Positions 23,553 through 32,625 of a stretch of DNA of 39,878 nucleotides are shown here, in pieces. A program made the translations under genes and the position numbers. Within the stretch, counting starts at the first letter, position 1. Every line of letters begins with the position of its first letter. The notes beneath the pieces were generated by a model. That model searched no databases, was not told the origin of the DNA, and was given only the letters and a program-made list of their open reading frames with translations. Location of the stretch: NCBI GenBank assembly GCA_002350725.1, contig DEFJ01000010.1, forward strand, positions 1 to 39,878, given 5' to 3'. Source of the stretch: Cyanobacteria bacterium UBA2855 (GTDB taxonomy: Bacteria > Cyanobacteriota > Vampirovibrionia > Gastranaerophilales > Gastranaerophilaceae).

Positions 23553-24185
23553 ATGAAAAAATTTATCATTGCAGGATTATGCGCAGTTACATTTGCTCAA
23601 CTCAGCGCAAATGCCGCAACCTTAAGCGAGTTTTTCAATACTCTGCATAAAAATTATGGAGCTTCATATACTCTTAAAAGGGATACCGAATCGCTAAGAG
23701 ATGACACCTACAAAAAGATATCAGATATTACAGCACAAGGAGCAAAAGTTGAAGAAGCCATACCATCTACGTTTTTATCGATAGTAAAACAACTTACACC
23801 TCAAAACAGCAGTGCAAAACTTATTGAAATTGATCTTAAACAAAAAAATGCAGATATATACAAGATTATGTCAGACTACACAACTTTATTAGAACAAAAT
23901 CGCTCTGATGTTGTATACAAAATCAGAAACATGTCTAACACAGATAAAGCTAATCTGAAAAACGACATTGACAGAATGCTTACATACGGGAAAAGTTATT
24001 TAAACTTGAAAGATGAAGGAATTTTCTCGGCAAACCAAGTTTTAAAATCTGTCATTGAACCTGAAACCGAAAACAGATTACTTAACCGTTCGGAAGAAGT
24101 TTTTTCAGTAATGACAGACAAGGCAAAAACAATTTTTATGTTTATAAAAGAATTAAATTCTTTATTACAACAAGCAGGATTGTAA
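23553..24185 (+). CDS. Exported helical protein of unknown function
   Basis: The 210-residue protein has a clear Sec signal peptide (MKKFIIAGLCAVTFAQLSANA, cleavage expected near 21-22 before ATLSEF). The mature part is helical and rich in Lys, Asp and Ser, with no Cys after the signal peptide and no lipobox. Possible coiled-coil stretches lie around 95-135. A consensus promoter, an AAGGA box and a terminator make this a strong single-gene unit. No domain is recognised. A periplasmic or cell-surface role is inferred from the signal only. Confidence 0.75.
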   Translation: MKKFIIAGLCAVTFAQLSANAATLSEFFNTLHKNYGASYTLKRDTESLRDDTYKKISDITAQGAKVEEAIPSTFLSIVKQLTPQNSSAKLIEIDLKQKNADIYKIMSDYTTLLEQNRSDVVYKIRNMSNTDKANLKNDIDRMLTYGKSYLNLKDEGIFSANQVLKSVIEPETENRLLNRSEEVFSVMTDKAKTIFMFIKELNSLLQQAGL

Positions 24186-24211
24186 AAAGGGCTATACCAA
24201 ATAGCCCTTTT
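24185..24211. terminator. Bidirectional terminator
   Basis: AAAAGGGCTA and TAGCCCTTTT form a 10-bp stem with a 7-nt loop between two convergent genes. The U-tract in either direction is part of the stem flank. Confidence 0.8.
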
Positions 24212-24219
24212 TATTTAGC

Positions 24220-26811
24220 TTATTTTTTTACTACTGACAATACATAATTATTATCTTTAAAATATTTATTAGCAACCCTCATTATATCCGTTTCACTTAC
24301 CGAATTAATTAATTGCTCAAACTCATTTGTAAAATTATAATTATCCATTGAGGTTTCATACCAACCACTTGTTGCAGCCTTGTCCATATTAGTTTCTAAC
24401 GAGAGTATGAATTGTCCGGTTAATTTATCTTTAGCTTCTTGCAATTCTTTTGAACCGACAAATTCTGTCTTTAATCTATTAATCTCCTTCCACAAACCTG
24501 CTAAAGATTTGTCATAGGTTTGGGGATTAGTACCTATATACACGATAAAAGAACCTTTTAAAGCATTTGCAGAATAACTTGAGCCCAGCTGATAGGCAAG
24601 ACCTTCTTGATCTCTCAAATTTACAAATAATCTTGAGCTCATTCCGGTACCTAACAAAGAATCAATAACACTCAATGCTGCATAATCTTTTTTCTCATCC
24701 AAGCCTGCAACTTGCCAACCTAAAATAATCCAATCTGTATTTGTAGCAGGGATTTGCTTTACAACAGATTTAGGAGAAGTTATATCTTTTATTTCATTCT
24801 TGTGCGCAGAATATTGAAATTTCGAATTATCTGTAGATTTGAACATCGTCGAAAACATTTGTATAGTTTTTTCTTTATCCACATTTCCGTTTATTGAGAT
24901 TACAATATTTTTTGGCACAAAAATTTTATTGTAATAATTAACAATATCGTTTCTTGAAATTTGAGGGATATTTTTTTCCATTAATTCTATTGAATTTGTA
25001 TATGGAGTTCCCGAAAATATAGAATTTTTATAACCTTCAAGAGCAACATTTAAAGGAATATCTCTTGAACGCTTTATGCTGTTAAGTTTATCTGCTTTTA
25101 CTTTTTCAATTTCATAGTTTGTAAAAGTCGCATTATTAACAACCTCATCTAAAAGTTTCAATGTCGTATCGTATTGCGGAACAGTAGTCAACACACCGAT
25201 TGCAAAAGCATCCGAACGAGTTGATGGAGATATTTTTATGCCGTTATCTTCTAAAACTTCCGCAAGCTCATGGGAGGAATAATTTTTGGTTCCTTTAATC
25301 ATAAGTTCTGAAGTTAAGGCTGCAGTACCGTATTTTGAAGATACAAAATTTCCCCCTTTTGCAAGTATACTTATCGCAACAATTTCATTTGTAGAATTTG
25401 GCGTTAATATCAAAGTTGCTCCGTTTGAAAGCTGATATTTTTGAGTCCCATTAGCTTCATTTAATAAAGTAGCAGAACCCTTGACTGGAGTTGCAACATT
25501 AGAAGTTTTTACTTCTTTTGACGATTCCGGTAATACTATTGATACAGCAGAATGAGATTTTCCCAAATATTTTTCCGCAACCCGTTTAACTTCTTGAGGA
25601 GTAACTTTCTTTATGTTACTTACGTAATTGTCATAAACTTTTATATCTCCCGAGGTAACCATCACATATCCAAGTTCTTGAGCAATATTTGAAACAGATT
25701 CTCTTTGGTAATATGTATCTCTTTCAATTATATTTTTAGCAAGAGAAACCTGTTCCGGAGTTACACCGTTTTTTATTACAGAATCTATCTCACAAAATAT
25801 CTGGTTCTCTAATTTTGATAACTTTTCAGGTAAAAAATTTGCCGAAACATAAAAAATGCCGTCATCTCTGAAACCTACATTACTGGCAGAAATTGAAGTC
25901 GCAAGCTGCATTTTATCTTTTATATTTTTATAAAATACAGAAGTTCTTCCATCTCCCAAAATCGTTGCAAGTACATCAAGGGCATAACTATCGCCATTGT
26001 TTATATCAACCCCTCTAAAGCCAATTAACATATAAGCAGATTGAGTATCTAAATATGCAATTTTACGTTTTTGTTCCGTTAGAAGCTTTTCTTTTGGAAA
26101 TACCGATTTTTCTATTTTTTTTAAATCAGTACCAAAATTACTTTTTATCTTTTCCAACGCAGAATTTGCATCTACATCTCCGACAATAACAGTAACCATG
26201 TTCCCGGGTAAATACCATTTATTATAATAATTCATGATATCATCTCTATGAATAGTTTCTATTATGCCTCGTTTACCTATCACTTTTCTTTTATAAGGAT
26301 GAGATGAGTATAACATTGAAACGAGATTATCATACACAACATTATTTGGGGAATTTTCATCTTTTGAAATTTCTTCTAAAACAACTTTTCGTTCTTTTTC
26401 CAATTCCTTTCGAGGGACAAGCGGATTTAAGAGCATATCGGCATGAAGAGAAAGCGCCTCATCAAAGAACTTTGACGGAATAGTTATGTAATAATGAGTG
26501 TAATCTTTACTTGTCGCAGCATTAGTAATTCCGCCGCGAGTTTCCAGCATTTTGTCAAATTCACCTGTCGGATGATTTTTTGAACCTTTAAAAAACAAAT
26601 GCTCCAAAAAATGGGATACTCCGTTATTTTCATCATTTTCATTTATTGAGCCTGTCTTAATCCAAGTATCCATGGTTACAATCGGATTAGAGTGAACTTC
26701 TTTTATAATAACGGTTTGCCCATTATCTAAAATAAATTTTTGGACAGCATCAGATGCAAACACACAACTGCCTGCTAAAACTAACATCATAAACAGAATG
26801 ACTTTTTTCAT
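24220..26811 (-). CDS. Exported tandem M16 family zinc protease
   Basis: From the ATG at 26811, with AGGGG 5 nt upstream, the protein has 863 residues and a signal peptide (MKKVILFMMLVLAGSCVFA, cleavage before SDAVQ). It holds two M16 (pitrilysin-like) units. The first has the inverted zinc motif H67-F-L-E70-H71 (SHFLEH) with the distal ligand at E147, 76 residues on. The second (from ~450) keeps the fold (LSNGATLILTPN; GMSSRLFVNLRDQEGLAYQL) but lacks HxxEH, so it is the inactive partner half. M16 enzymes degrade peptides within a closed chamber. The Cys in AGSC does not make a convincing lipobox. A second, signal-less M16 pair is at 32626. Confidence 0.92.
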   Translation of the reverse strand: MKKVILFMMLVLAGSCVFASDAVQKFILDNGQTVIIKEVHSNPIVTMDTWIKTGSINENDENNGVSHFLEHLFFKGSKNHPTGEFDKMLETRGGITNAATSKDYTHYYITIPSKFFDEALSLHADMLLNPLVPRKELEKERKVVLEEISKDENSPNNVVYDNLVSMLYSSHPYKRKVIGKRGIIETIHRDDIMNYYNKWYLPGNMVTVIVGDVDANSALEKIKSNFGTDLKKIEKSVFPKEKLLTEQKRKIAYLDTQSAYMLIGFRGVDINNGDSYALDVLATILGDGRTSVFYKNIKDKMQLATSISASNVGFRDDGIFYVSANFLPEKLSKLENQIFCEIDSVIKNGVTPEQVSLAKNIIERDTYYQRESVSNIAQELGYVMVTSGDIKVYDNYVSNIKKVTPQEVKRVAEKYLGKSHSAVSIVLPESSKEVKTSNVATPVKGSATLLNEANGTQKYQLSNGATLILTPNSTNEIVAISILAKGGNFVSSKYGTAALTSELMIKGTKNYSSHELAEVLEDNGIKISPSTRSDAFAIGVLTTVPQYDTTLKLLDEVVNNATFTNYEIEKVKADKLNSIKRSRDIPLNVALEGYKNSIFSGTPYTNSIELMEKNIPQISRNDIVNYYNKIFVPKNIVISINGNVDKEKTIQMFSTMFKSTDNSKFQYSAHKNEIKDITSPKSVVKQIPATNTDWIILGWQVAGLDEKKDYAALSVIDSLLGTGMSSRLFVNLRDQEGLAYQLGSSYSANALKGSFIVYIGTNPQTYDKSLAGLWKEINRLKTEFVGSKELQEAKDKLTGQFILSLETNMDKAATSGWYETSMDNYNFTNEFEQLINSVSETDIMRVANKYFKDNNYVLSVVKK

Positions 26812-26897
26812 CATATCCCCTTTCTCTTCTCTTATATAATACAATAAAAGGTGTCATAATAAAATAGGTAAACAAGTTAAATACAAATTTAGTTTTC

Positions 26898-26926
26898 TTG
26901 ACATTTCATATCTCACGGGATAAAAT
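26898..26926 (+). promoter_or_regulatory. Consensus sigma70 promoter
   Basis: TTGACA (26898-26903), a 17-nt spacer and TAAAAT (26921-26926) lie upstream of the ATG at 26955. The TTG of this -35 box is in frame with the gene and could be mistaken for its start. Confidence 0.8.
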
Positions 26927-26954
26927 CAGGAAAAGTAAGTTTTTGGAGGTACAT

Positions 26955-27593
26955 ATGAAGAAAAATTTGGTTTTAGCAGCTACAGTCCTGTGCTTGTTGA
27001 GTGGAACAGCGTTTATTATAAATGATAATAAGGCTAACGCAGCAGCGCTATCTCCAAAGGTTCAGCACCTCGTTGATTTTGCAGCAAAAAATGAAGGCTC
27101 AGAAACTGCAACTATGTTTGCTCAACTTTCAAACAAAGAAAAAGATGAGCTTGCAAAATATGTAGAATTTCACTCAGAAAAAGTACCTCCGGTATATTTT
27201 ATAATTATGGCAGATCATGTATATAAATCAAACAAAGATAAAGCTGCTTTATGGTACTATATCGGCAAATTCAGAGCATACCAAGATACGATGATGTGTC
27301 AGGATAAAACTTCCCAAAGTCAATTAGAAGTTTATCCGATGCTTGCACCAAAGACTTTAAAATATGTGGCTACCAAGGTAAATGATAAAAAATATTTGGC
27401 AGATTTGATGCAAAAAGCCTTAGATTGGGATATTGGACATCCAAACAGAGTTAATCCTGTTTGGGCATGCTACCATGGTATAAGCGCATTTACAAAAGCA
27501 CCAAAACTAATACCAAATACTGAATATGAAAAAATTCAAAACCAAGTTCGTGACGAAATTAGAGCTTCGATAAAAAAATATAAGGGTGAATAA
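26955..27593 (+). CDS. Exported protein of unknown function
   Basis: From the ATG at 26955, after a TGGAGG box, the protein has 212 residues. A signal peptide (MKKNLVLAATVLCLLSGTAF and on to NKANA) should be cut near residue 29. The mature part is helical, with LSPKVQHLVDFAAKNEGSE, VEFHSEKVPPVYFIIMADHVYK and WYYIGKFRAYQDTMMC. It has two Cys (MMC and WAC) that could form a disulfide, of interest because a VKOR-Trx oxidase is encoded close by. No family is recognised. It is divergent from the exported M16 protease. Confidence 0.75.
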   Translation: MKKNLVLAATVLCLLSGTAFIINDNKANAAALSPKVQHLVDFAAKNEGSETATMFAQLSNKEKDELAKYVEFHSEKVPPVYFIIMADHVYKSNKDKAALWYYIGKFRAYQDTMMCQDKTSQSQLEVYPMLAPKTLKYVATKVNDKKYLADLMQKALDWDIGHPNRVNPVWACYHGISAFTKAPKLIPNTEYEKIQNQVRDEIRASIKKYKGE

Positions 27594-27605
27594 TTTTTAA
27601 TAAGG

Positions 27606-28154
27606 CTATTTGCGAATTGAAAACACACATCCGCAATAATTTTGTCTGTACAAACTTAATTCTCGTGAAATCTTATTCGTTTTTAAAAAGCCATCTTGCT
27701 TTTTAAAGTCTTGTGCCAGGTAATCTATGCCGTATTCATCAGCAACACGCTGACCAATTTCCGATAATTTCTTAAAATTTTTATGAGGACTTATAACAAT
27801 AGAAGTTGTAAAGGTTTTAATACAAAGTTCTTTAGCTTTTTGAGCAGTTCTGCGTAATCTCAACTCAAAACACTTATCACAGCGTTTTCCTTTTTCCGGT
27901 TCATTTTCAAGTCCTTTTGCACATTCAAAAAACTCATCAGGACTATATTCATCCTCAATCAATTCCACCCCAAAATATGAGCACAACGTACGTTCCGCAT
28001 TCAATCGACGTTCATACTCATCAATAGGATGAATATTTGGATTATAAAAATACACAACTACAGAATACCCCGCATCTTTCAAATAAGATACGGGATAACC
28101 TGAACATATTGCGCAACACGCATGAAAAAGTATTTTATTATCTTGATTTTGCAC
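27606..28154 (-). CDS. queH: Epoxyqueuosine reductase QueH
   Basis: QueH, the non-QueG enzyme, reduces epoxyqueuosine to queuosine in the wobble base of tRNAs with GUN anticodons. The 182-residue protein (DUF208) has the family cysteines: C13, C14 and C17 (HACCAICSGYP), C92 and C95 (RCDKCFELRL) and C174 and C176 (YCGCVFS), which hold the iron-sulfur cluster and a second metal. QDFKKQDG and LYRQNYCGC are also typical. The start is a GTG at 28154, inside the 3' end of the VKOR gene (17-nt overlap), with AGAGGA 5 nt upstream. No other queuosine gene is in the window. Confidence 0.93.
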   Translation of the reverse strand: MQNQDNKILFHACCAICSGYPVSYLKDAGYSVVVYFYNPNIHPIDEYERRLNAERTLCSYFGVELIEDEYSPDEFFECAKGLENEPEKGKRCDKCFELRLRRTAQKAKELCIKTFTTSIVISPHKNFKKLSEIGQRVADEYGIDYLAQDFKKQDGFLKTNKISRELSLYRQNYCGCVFSIRK

Positions 28155-29340
28155 CGTTTTCCTCTAATAATTTCTTTAATTCAGAATATGCCATCATTCC
28201 TACATGCTTTTTACCGTTTATTACCATTGTAGGTGTAGCATTAATTTCTGAAGCATAGGCATCATCCACACTTTTCTTTACTGCATCAAATATTTCCGCA
28301 CTATTTGCATCTTCCTTTAATTTATTAATATCAAGTCCGACTTTTTCCGCAATAGCTAAGATTTCTTCGTCAGATGCTGGATGTTTTTCAAAAAATTTTG
28401 CATCCATATCCCATAATTTACCTTGTTTTTCGGCAGCCATAGAATATCTTGCCATACGACAAGAACCTTCATGGAACGGACTTGATAAATGAGAATTACA
28501 TTCCATATCTAGCGGCAAATTCACATGTACGACATTAAAACCTTTTAATTCTTTTACAGCTTTATGAATCATAATATCAAAAGGTCCGCAAATCGGACAA
28601 TTATAATCAGTATAAATATATACAGTAAATAACGGCTCCTTATCGCCAAGAACATTTCCCTTTACCGCATACTTATTTGTTTTTGCATTGATAAATTCCC
28701 CAAACTCATGTTTTTGTTTGACCTGAGGCGCAAATATCTCAGTAGCACTGGTATATGACAAACATCCGGCAGCAAATAAAACAACCACACATAATGCAAT
28801 AAAATATTTTCTAACTCTAATTGCATTTATAAAATCCTGAACACTTTGTTTCACGGCTTTTACTAATCCTCCGTTTTTATAATCTATAGCAATTAATCCT
28901 ATCAATAAATTTAACACATAGGTGAAAGCACATAAAACGCACAATTTATGTATTTCAAATAAACTCAACACCAATAATAACATCGATATTGCAAACGAAA
29001 AAACTCCCAACACCGCAATATAATCAAGCGAGTTTCTAAAGACTTCACAAAATCTAAATATGAAAAAGTTTTTTAGCTTATCAGCAACAAGCAAAAACAG
29101 AATAAAAACATACAAAAACATCCCCCAATAAGCTAACGGGACTCCAAAAAACTGAGATTCGGTTGTCCTTGCAATTCCGTCACAATCAATAAATTCATTT
29201 ACCGAACAAAAACTCGGCAAAGCATACGGATTAAAATTTGCATCATAGTATATCAACGCAAGTTTAACCGTAGTTAAAAAACCTACAAAAGCTAAAAGCA
29301 TAATTGCAAGTTTCTTATAAAATGCAGCTGTCTTTTCCAT
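28138..29340 (-). CDS. VKOR-thioredoxin fusion, disulfide-bond forming membrane protein
   Basis: From the ATG at 29340 (AAGGAG upstream) the protein has 400 residues. The N-terminal VKOR domain has a quinone-reducing CVLC (C134/C137), loop cysteines C45 and C53 and the conserved Ser62. About five membrane helices lie at 10-32, 70-88, 105-128, 133-152 and 178-197. The C-terminal thioredoxin/DsbA-like domain (~235-400) has CPIC (C248/C251) and a cis-Pro in ATPTMV. In cyanobacterial homologues the fused pair oxidises cysteines outside the membrane and passes electrons to quinone. Likely substrates are exported Cys proteins. It overlaps queH by 17 nt. The upstream TTG at 29367 is not favoured. 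Confidence 0.92.
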   Translation of the reverse strand: MEKTAAFYKKLAIMLLAFVGFLTTVKLALIYYDANFNPYALPSFCSVNEFIDCDGIARTTESQFFGVPLAYWGMFLYVFILFLLVADKLKNFFIFRFCEVFRNSLDYIAVLGVFSFAISMLLLVLSLFEIHKLCVLCAFTYVLNLLIGLIAIDYKNGGLVKAVKQSVQDFINAIRVRKYFIALCVVVLFAAGCLSYTSATEIFAPQVKQKHEFGEFINAKTNKYAVKGNVLGDKEPLFTVYIYTDYNCPICGPFDIMIHKAVKELKGFNVVHVNLPLDMECNSHLSSPFHEGSCRMARYSMAAEKQGKLWDMDAKFFEKHPASDEEILAIAEKVGLDINKLKEDANSAEIFDAVKKSVDDAYASEINATPTMVINGKKHVGMMAYSELKKLLEENGAKSR

Positions 29341-29422
29341 TAACTTTCTCCTTATTCCTATGTTCAATTTTACATTCTGCGTAACAATAAATCAATAGAA
29401 AAAAGTAGTATTTATTACAATA

Positions 29423-29450
29423 TTGAAAAAAAGTCGTTTTATTGTATAAT
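29423..29450 (+). promoter_or_regulatory. Promoter of the MshEN-like gene operon
   Basis: TTGAAA (29423-29428), a 16-nt spacer and TATAAT (29445-29450) lie about 30 nt before the ATG at 29481, which has a GAGG box. Confidence 0.65.
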
Positions 29451-29480
29451 AAATAGCTGAAAGACATTGAGGATGGTTAT

Positions 29481-30230
29481 ATGAAAAGAAACATTTTTAA
29501 ACTGTTTTTAAACAAATTTCTTGCATATCCGCTTTGGGTAAAACAAGTTGTGTTTTACAGATTATGGCAAAATATGCAAGAACAAAACTGTGACAGATTT
29601 GTTATCAACCATCCGGATAAAAATTTTGCAATGCATATTCCAACTCTTACCTTCAGAGGAAAACAGGAATTGTGGGATAAAAAGGGCGGTCTTGACGGAA
29701 ATATATATAATTTTTTAAAATTTTCTCACGACGGATACAACATTCTGGAAATAGCACTAAATATGTTTATGTCTATGGAAGAAGTTTCTAAATTGTATAT
29801 CTTCTGCTATGAACAAAAATTAATAGAACTGCCGGAACAAATTGAAGTTCATGCCATGGCTGAATTTATTTCAGGGAAAATTACAACAGGAGAATATTTT
29901 CTAAAAATAGGTTCTATTGAACAAGATCAACTTGATTATGCATTAGCTGAGCAGCATAAAACGGATGACAAAAATGATCACCTGCTGATTGGAAAAATAT
30001 TTGTTAATCTCGGATACTTAACGGAAGCCACAATAAAAACTGTATTCAAGTTGAAAACTGACGCAAAAAAACGCTTTGTTATAAACCCTGAGAATTTGCC
30101 TGACAACAAAGATGACACTAAAAGTATTGATAAATACAAAGAAGAAATACAAAAACTTAAAGATGAAAATAAAGCTCTAAAAAAAGCTATGACTAAAATT
30201 GTAAATGCGGTAAAGACATATGATTTTTAA
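29481..30230 (+). CDS. Protein with GspE/MshE N-terminal-like domain and C-terminal coiled coil
   Basis: The 249-residue cytosolic protein lacks an ATPase domain. Residues 70-120 look like a small winged-helix unit (NIYNFLKFSHDGYNILEIAL). Residues 134-190 hold two tandem motifs like the N-terminal domain of type II secretion/type IV pilus ATPases: GEYFLKIGSIEQDQLDYAL and GKIFVNLGYLTEATIKTV. In MshE such MshEN motifs bind c-di-GMP. Here several consensus residues differ, so binding is uncertain. Residues 214-243 are a Lys/Glu coiled coil. The asparaginase gene overlaps its end by 11 nt. It could be a c-di-GMP or motility adaptor. Function is inferred only. Confidence 0.7.
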   Translation: MKRNIFKLFLNKFLAYPLWVKQVVFYRLWQNMQEQNCDRFVINHPDKNFAMHIPTLTFRGKQELWDKKGGLDGNIYNFLKFSHDGYNILEIALNMFMSMEEVSKLYIFCYEQKLIELPEQIEVHAMAEFISGKITTGEYFLKIGSIEQDQLDYALAEQHKTDDKNDHLLIGKIFVNLGYLTEATIKTVFKLKTDAKKRFVINPENLPDNKDDTKSIDKYKEEIQKLKDENKALKKAMTKIVNAVKTYDF

Positions 30231-31170
30231 CTCCCCTGATACCTTAATAAAATATATTCGTGAAGGACTTGTTGAAGAACAACACTTCGGTTATTTGTTA
30301 GTTTCAAACAAAATTCATGTTGTAGACAGAGTCGGAGAAAGCGGGAATTATCCGTTTTATTTGCGTTCTTGTGCCAAACCTTTACAAGCAGCATTAATAA
30401 TAGATTGCGGACTTGACACAAAATATAATTTAACAGAAGAAGAAATAGCGTTATGTTGCGCATCTCACGCAGGGGAGGATTGCCATTTAGACATAGCTTA
30501 CAAATTACTTGATAAATTTGGTATAGATAAAGATATGCTGCGTTGCGGGATACACGAATCGTTGTCAAAAACTAAACGAAATCAAATGCTACTTAATGGA
30601 GAACAACCTACAACATTACATAATAACTGTTCGGGTAAACATATTATGATGTTGGGATTATGCAAGCTTAACGGTTGGAACACAAAAGATTACGACGACA
30701 TAAATCATCCGCTTCAAAAAATGATTAAAGATAAAATATATCATTTGTGTGAATTAAAAAAGCAATATCCGGTCACAACAGACGGTTGCGGAGTACCAAT
30801 TTATGCTATGCCGCTTGAAAATATGGCAAAGGGCTATATTAATCTGTTCTGCAACCCCAAATATGAAAAAATTAAATATGCATTCCTAAATAATCCATAC
30901 ATAATTGGCGGGGAAGACCGAACCGATACAAAAATTATTCAAAATTCAGAAAATCTTATTGCCAAAGTAGGTGCAGGCGGACTTTGCATTGTAGTCAACA
31001 CGGAAAATGAAGAATGTCTGGTTGTTAAAATATCAGATTGCGATATGAAAGCCCGAGAAATAGTTACTATTGAAGCATTAAAAAATATGCATTGGGCAAA
31101 TATTGAATACGATAATACGATAAAGACCCTTCATGGCAAAGTCGTAGGCGAAATAGTTGCAACCCTATAA
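30220..31170 (+). CDS. L-asparaginase II (rhizobial type)
   Basis: The enzyme hydrolyses L-asparagine to aspartate and ammonia. The 316-residue protein belongs to the Asparaginase_II family, unrelated to E. coli AnsA/AnsB. Motifs are LRSCAKPLQ (S50, K53), CASHAGEDCH (C80, S82), HNNCSGKH (C137, K140), TDGCGVP (C190) and LIAKVGAGG (K249). C137, K140 and C190 fit the zinc-site Cys-Lys-Cys known from the Rhizobium etli enzyme, and S50/K53 and S82/K249 its catalytic Ser-Lys pairs. Length is close to normal. It overlaps the MshEN-like gene by 11 nt and is probably translated by coupling. A terminator follows. Confidence 0.92.
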   Translation: MIFNSPDTLIKYIREGLVEEQHFGYLLVSNKIHVVDRVGESGNYPFYLRSCAKPLQAALIIDCGLDTKYNLTEEEIALCCASHAGEDCHLDIAYKLLDKFGIDKDMLRCGIHESLSKTKRNQMLLNGEQPTTLHNNCSGKHIMMLGLCKLNGWNTKDYDDINHPLQKMIKDKIYHLCELKKQYPVTTDGCGVPIYAMPLENMAKGYINLFCNPKYEKIKYAFLNNPYIIGGEDRTDTKIIQNSENLIAKVGAGGLCIVVNTENEECLVVKISDCDMKAREIVTIEALKNMHWANIEYDNTIKTLHGKVVGEIVATL

Positions 31171-31179
31171 ATAAAAAAG

Positions 31180-31201
31180 CCGCAGAATATACTGCGACTT
31201 T
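31180..31201. terminator. Bidirectional terminator between asparaginase and clpP genes
   Basis: Within 31180-31201 a CGCAG/CTGCG stem with an AT loop, flanked by A- and T-rich sequence, lies between the convergent asparaginase and clpP stops. Confidence 0.6.
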
Positions 31202-31221
31202 CAAAATTTTATTTTAAAATT

Positions 31222-31842
31222 TTATTTATTTTCACCAATCTTTTCAACTACTTTATCAATTAAACCATATTCTTTTGCCTCATAAGCTGAAAGATAATGA
31301 TCACGTTCGCAATCTTCTTTAACTTTGTCATAAGGTTGCCCGGAATTTTCCGCCATAATAGAAATTAACATATCTTTCATTCTAATAATTTCTTTAGCTT
31401 CAATTTCGATATCGGTTGCCTGACCTTTTGCACCGCCTAAAGGCTGGTGAATCATAATTCTTGCACCCGGAAGAGCCATTCTTTTACCTTTTGTACCTGC
31501 AGAAAGCAAAAATGCACCCATAGATGCTGCTTCGCCAAGACAAATTGTGCAAACATCAGATTTTATTAAATTCATAGTGTCATAAATTGCCATACCTGCA
31601 GTAATAACACCACCCGGACTATTTATATACAACATAATATCTTTTTCATTATTTTCACTATCAAGAAGTAATAATTGAGCAACAACAGAATTTGCAACTT
31701 CGTCATCAATTTCCGTGCCCAAAAATATAATTCTCTCTCTCAATAATCTTGAAAAAATATCAAAAGAGCGTTCCCCTCTTGATGAATTTTCAATAACAGT
31801 CGGGACATAACCCATAATTTTCATATAAGTATCTTGATCCAT
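31222..31842 (-). CDS. clpP: ATP-dependent Clp protease proteolytic subunit
   Basis: ClpP forms the tetradecameric protease chamber that works with ClpX or ClpA/C. The 206-residue protein has the complete Ser-His-Asp triad: S107 (GEAASMGA), H132 (RIMIHQP) and D181 (ERDHYLSA), with spacing of 25 and 49 residues as in E. coli ClpP. LYINSPGG and the hydrophobic N-terminal loop (IENSSRGERSFDI) are present. The ATG at 31842 follows GGAG. Upstream is a TTTACT/TACAAT promoter. No clpX or tig gene is adjacent, so it stands alone, as in many cyanobacterial genomes with several clpP copies. Confidence 0.96.
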   Translation of the reverse strand: MDQDTYMKIMGYVPTVIENSSRGERSFDIFSRLLRERIIFLGTEIDDEVANSVVAQLLLLDSENNEKDIMLYINSPGGVITAGMAIYDTMNLIKSDVCTICLGEAASMGAFLLSAGTKGKRMALPGARIMIHQPLGGAKGQATDIEIEAKEIIRMKDMLISIMAENSGQPYDKVKEDCERDHYLSAYEAKEYGLIDKVVEKIGENK

Positions 31843-31866
31843 TTTTCTCTCCTACTTCTTGTGCTT

Positions 31867-31895
31867 ATTGTATCACAAATATAATATTGAGTAAA
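31867..31895 (-). promoter_or_regulatory. clpP promoter
   Basis: On the minus strand TTTACT (31890-31895), a 17-nt spacer and TACAAT (31867-31872) lie 24 nt upstream of the clpP ATG. Confidence 0.5.
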
Positions 31896-31930
31896 GAAAT
31901 TTATGCCAAACAGTGTATTAAACATAAAAA

Positions 31931-31954
31931 ACAAAGCCTTTAAAAAGGCTTTGT
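31931..31954 (-). terminator. Rho-independent terminator after the EF-hand gene
   Basis: A perfect 11-bp inverted repeat (ACAAAGCCTTT and its complement, 2-nt centre) is followed on the minus strand by a run of six T. It closes the EF-hand transcript upstream of clpP. Confidence 0.8.
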
Positions 31955-32005
31955 TAAACTTTCCCTTTTCAGCAATATGCTACTAAGAATAAGTTAAATT
32001 AAACT

Positions 32006-32563
32006 CTAATTGTTTGTCTTGTTACTGTATTTATAACTCAATATACTATATGAGTCAGAAGAAGAATCTTCATTTCCGTAGAATACAGACATATTTGTTG
32101 CTCTACGATTATTAAATTCATCTTCTTTTTTCAATCTTGCACAAGTTAAGTCATATCCGGAGATTTCTTCACTTGTAATTCTTCCATCGTGATTTGCATC
32201 CATTTCATCAAAATGCGCCAGAATATTCTCCATAGTGCTCTCAGACAAACCACTTGCACCTGATGCGTACAACTGAGTTAATTCATCTTTTGTCAATCCT
32301 TGTTTCGCCATCCTGTTCGTAAGTGTAGACATTTCTTTTTCACTTATAATACCGTCTTTATCTTTATCGATACTGGAAAAATTATTTTGCAAATACGATG
32401 CAAAACTCTGATTGACAAGATTTGCAGTCTTTGAATCCGTACGAATTTTATTTATATTATCAATAGTTACCCCATTTGGAGATTGCGCAGAAAGATACGA
32501 ATACGTATTTGTCAAACCCGAATATATACCTGCCAAAAGCGAATTACCGCCTGAACCTGTCAT
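32006..32563 (-). CDS. Two-EF-hand calcium-binding protein
   Basis: The 185-residue protein has two canonical EF-hand loops: D66-x-D68-x-D70-G-x-I73...E77 (DKDKDGIISEKE) and D122-x-N124-x-D126-G-x-I129...E133 (DANHDGRITSEE). All calcium ligands are present. The N-terminal ~60 residues are Ser/Asn/Tyr-rich. The C-terminal ~40 are polar and Ser/Tyr-rich (SSSDSYSILSYKY). There is no signal peptide or Cys pair apart from a single Cys. AGAGGG precedes the ATG. It follows the M16 protease gene on the same strand, about 60 nt away, so the two may be co-transcribed. Confidence 0.85.
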   Translation of the reverse strand: MTGSGGNSLLAGIYSGLTNTYSYLSAQSPNGVTIDNINKIRTDSKTANLVNQSFASYLQNNFSSIDKDKDGIISEKEMSTLTNRMAKQGLTKDELTQLYASGASGLSESTMENILAHFDEMDANHDGRITSEEISGYDLTCARLKKEDEFNNRRATNMSVFYGNEDSSSDSYSILSYKYSNKTNN

Positions 32564-32625
32564 AAAATAACCCTCTCTATTTGTAAATCCATATTTATTT
32601 TAACGATTTTTTCAAAAATGTCAAG

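Noticed and set aside
26898..26954. TTG start for the exported protein
   Set aside because: That TTG is part of a perfect TTGACA -35 box. The ATG at 26955 has a Shine-Dalgarno sequence and begins a signal peptide.
29341..29367. TTG start for the VKOR-Trx protein
   Set aside because: The codons overlap the AAGGAG box that serves the ATG at 29340.
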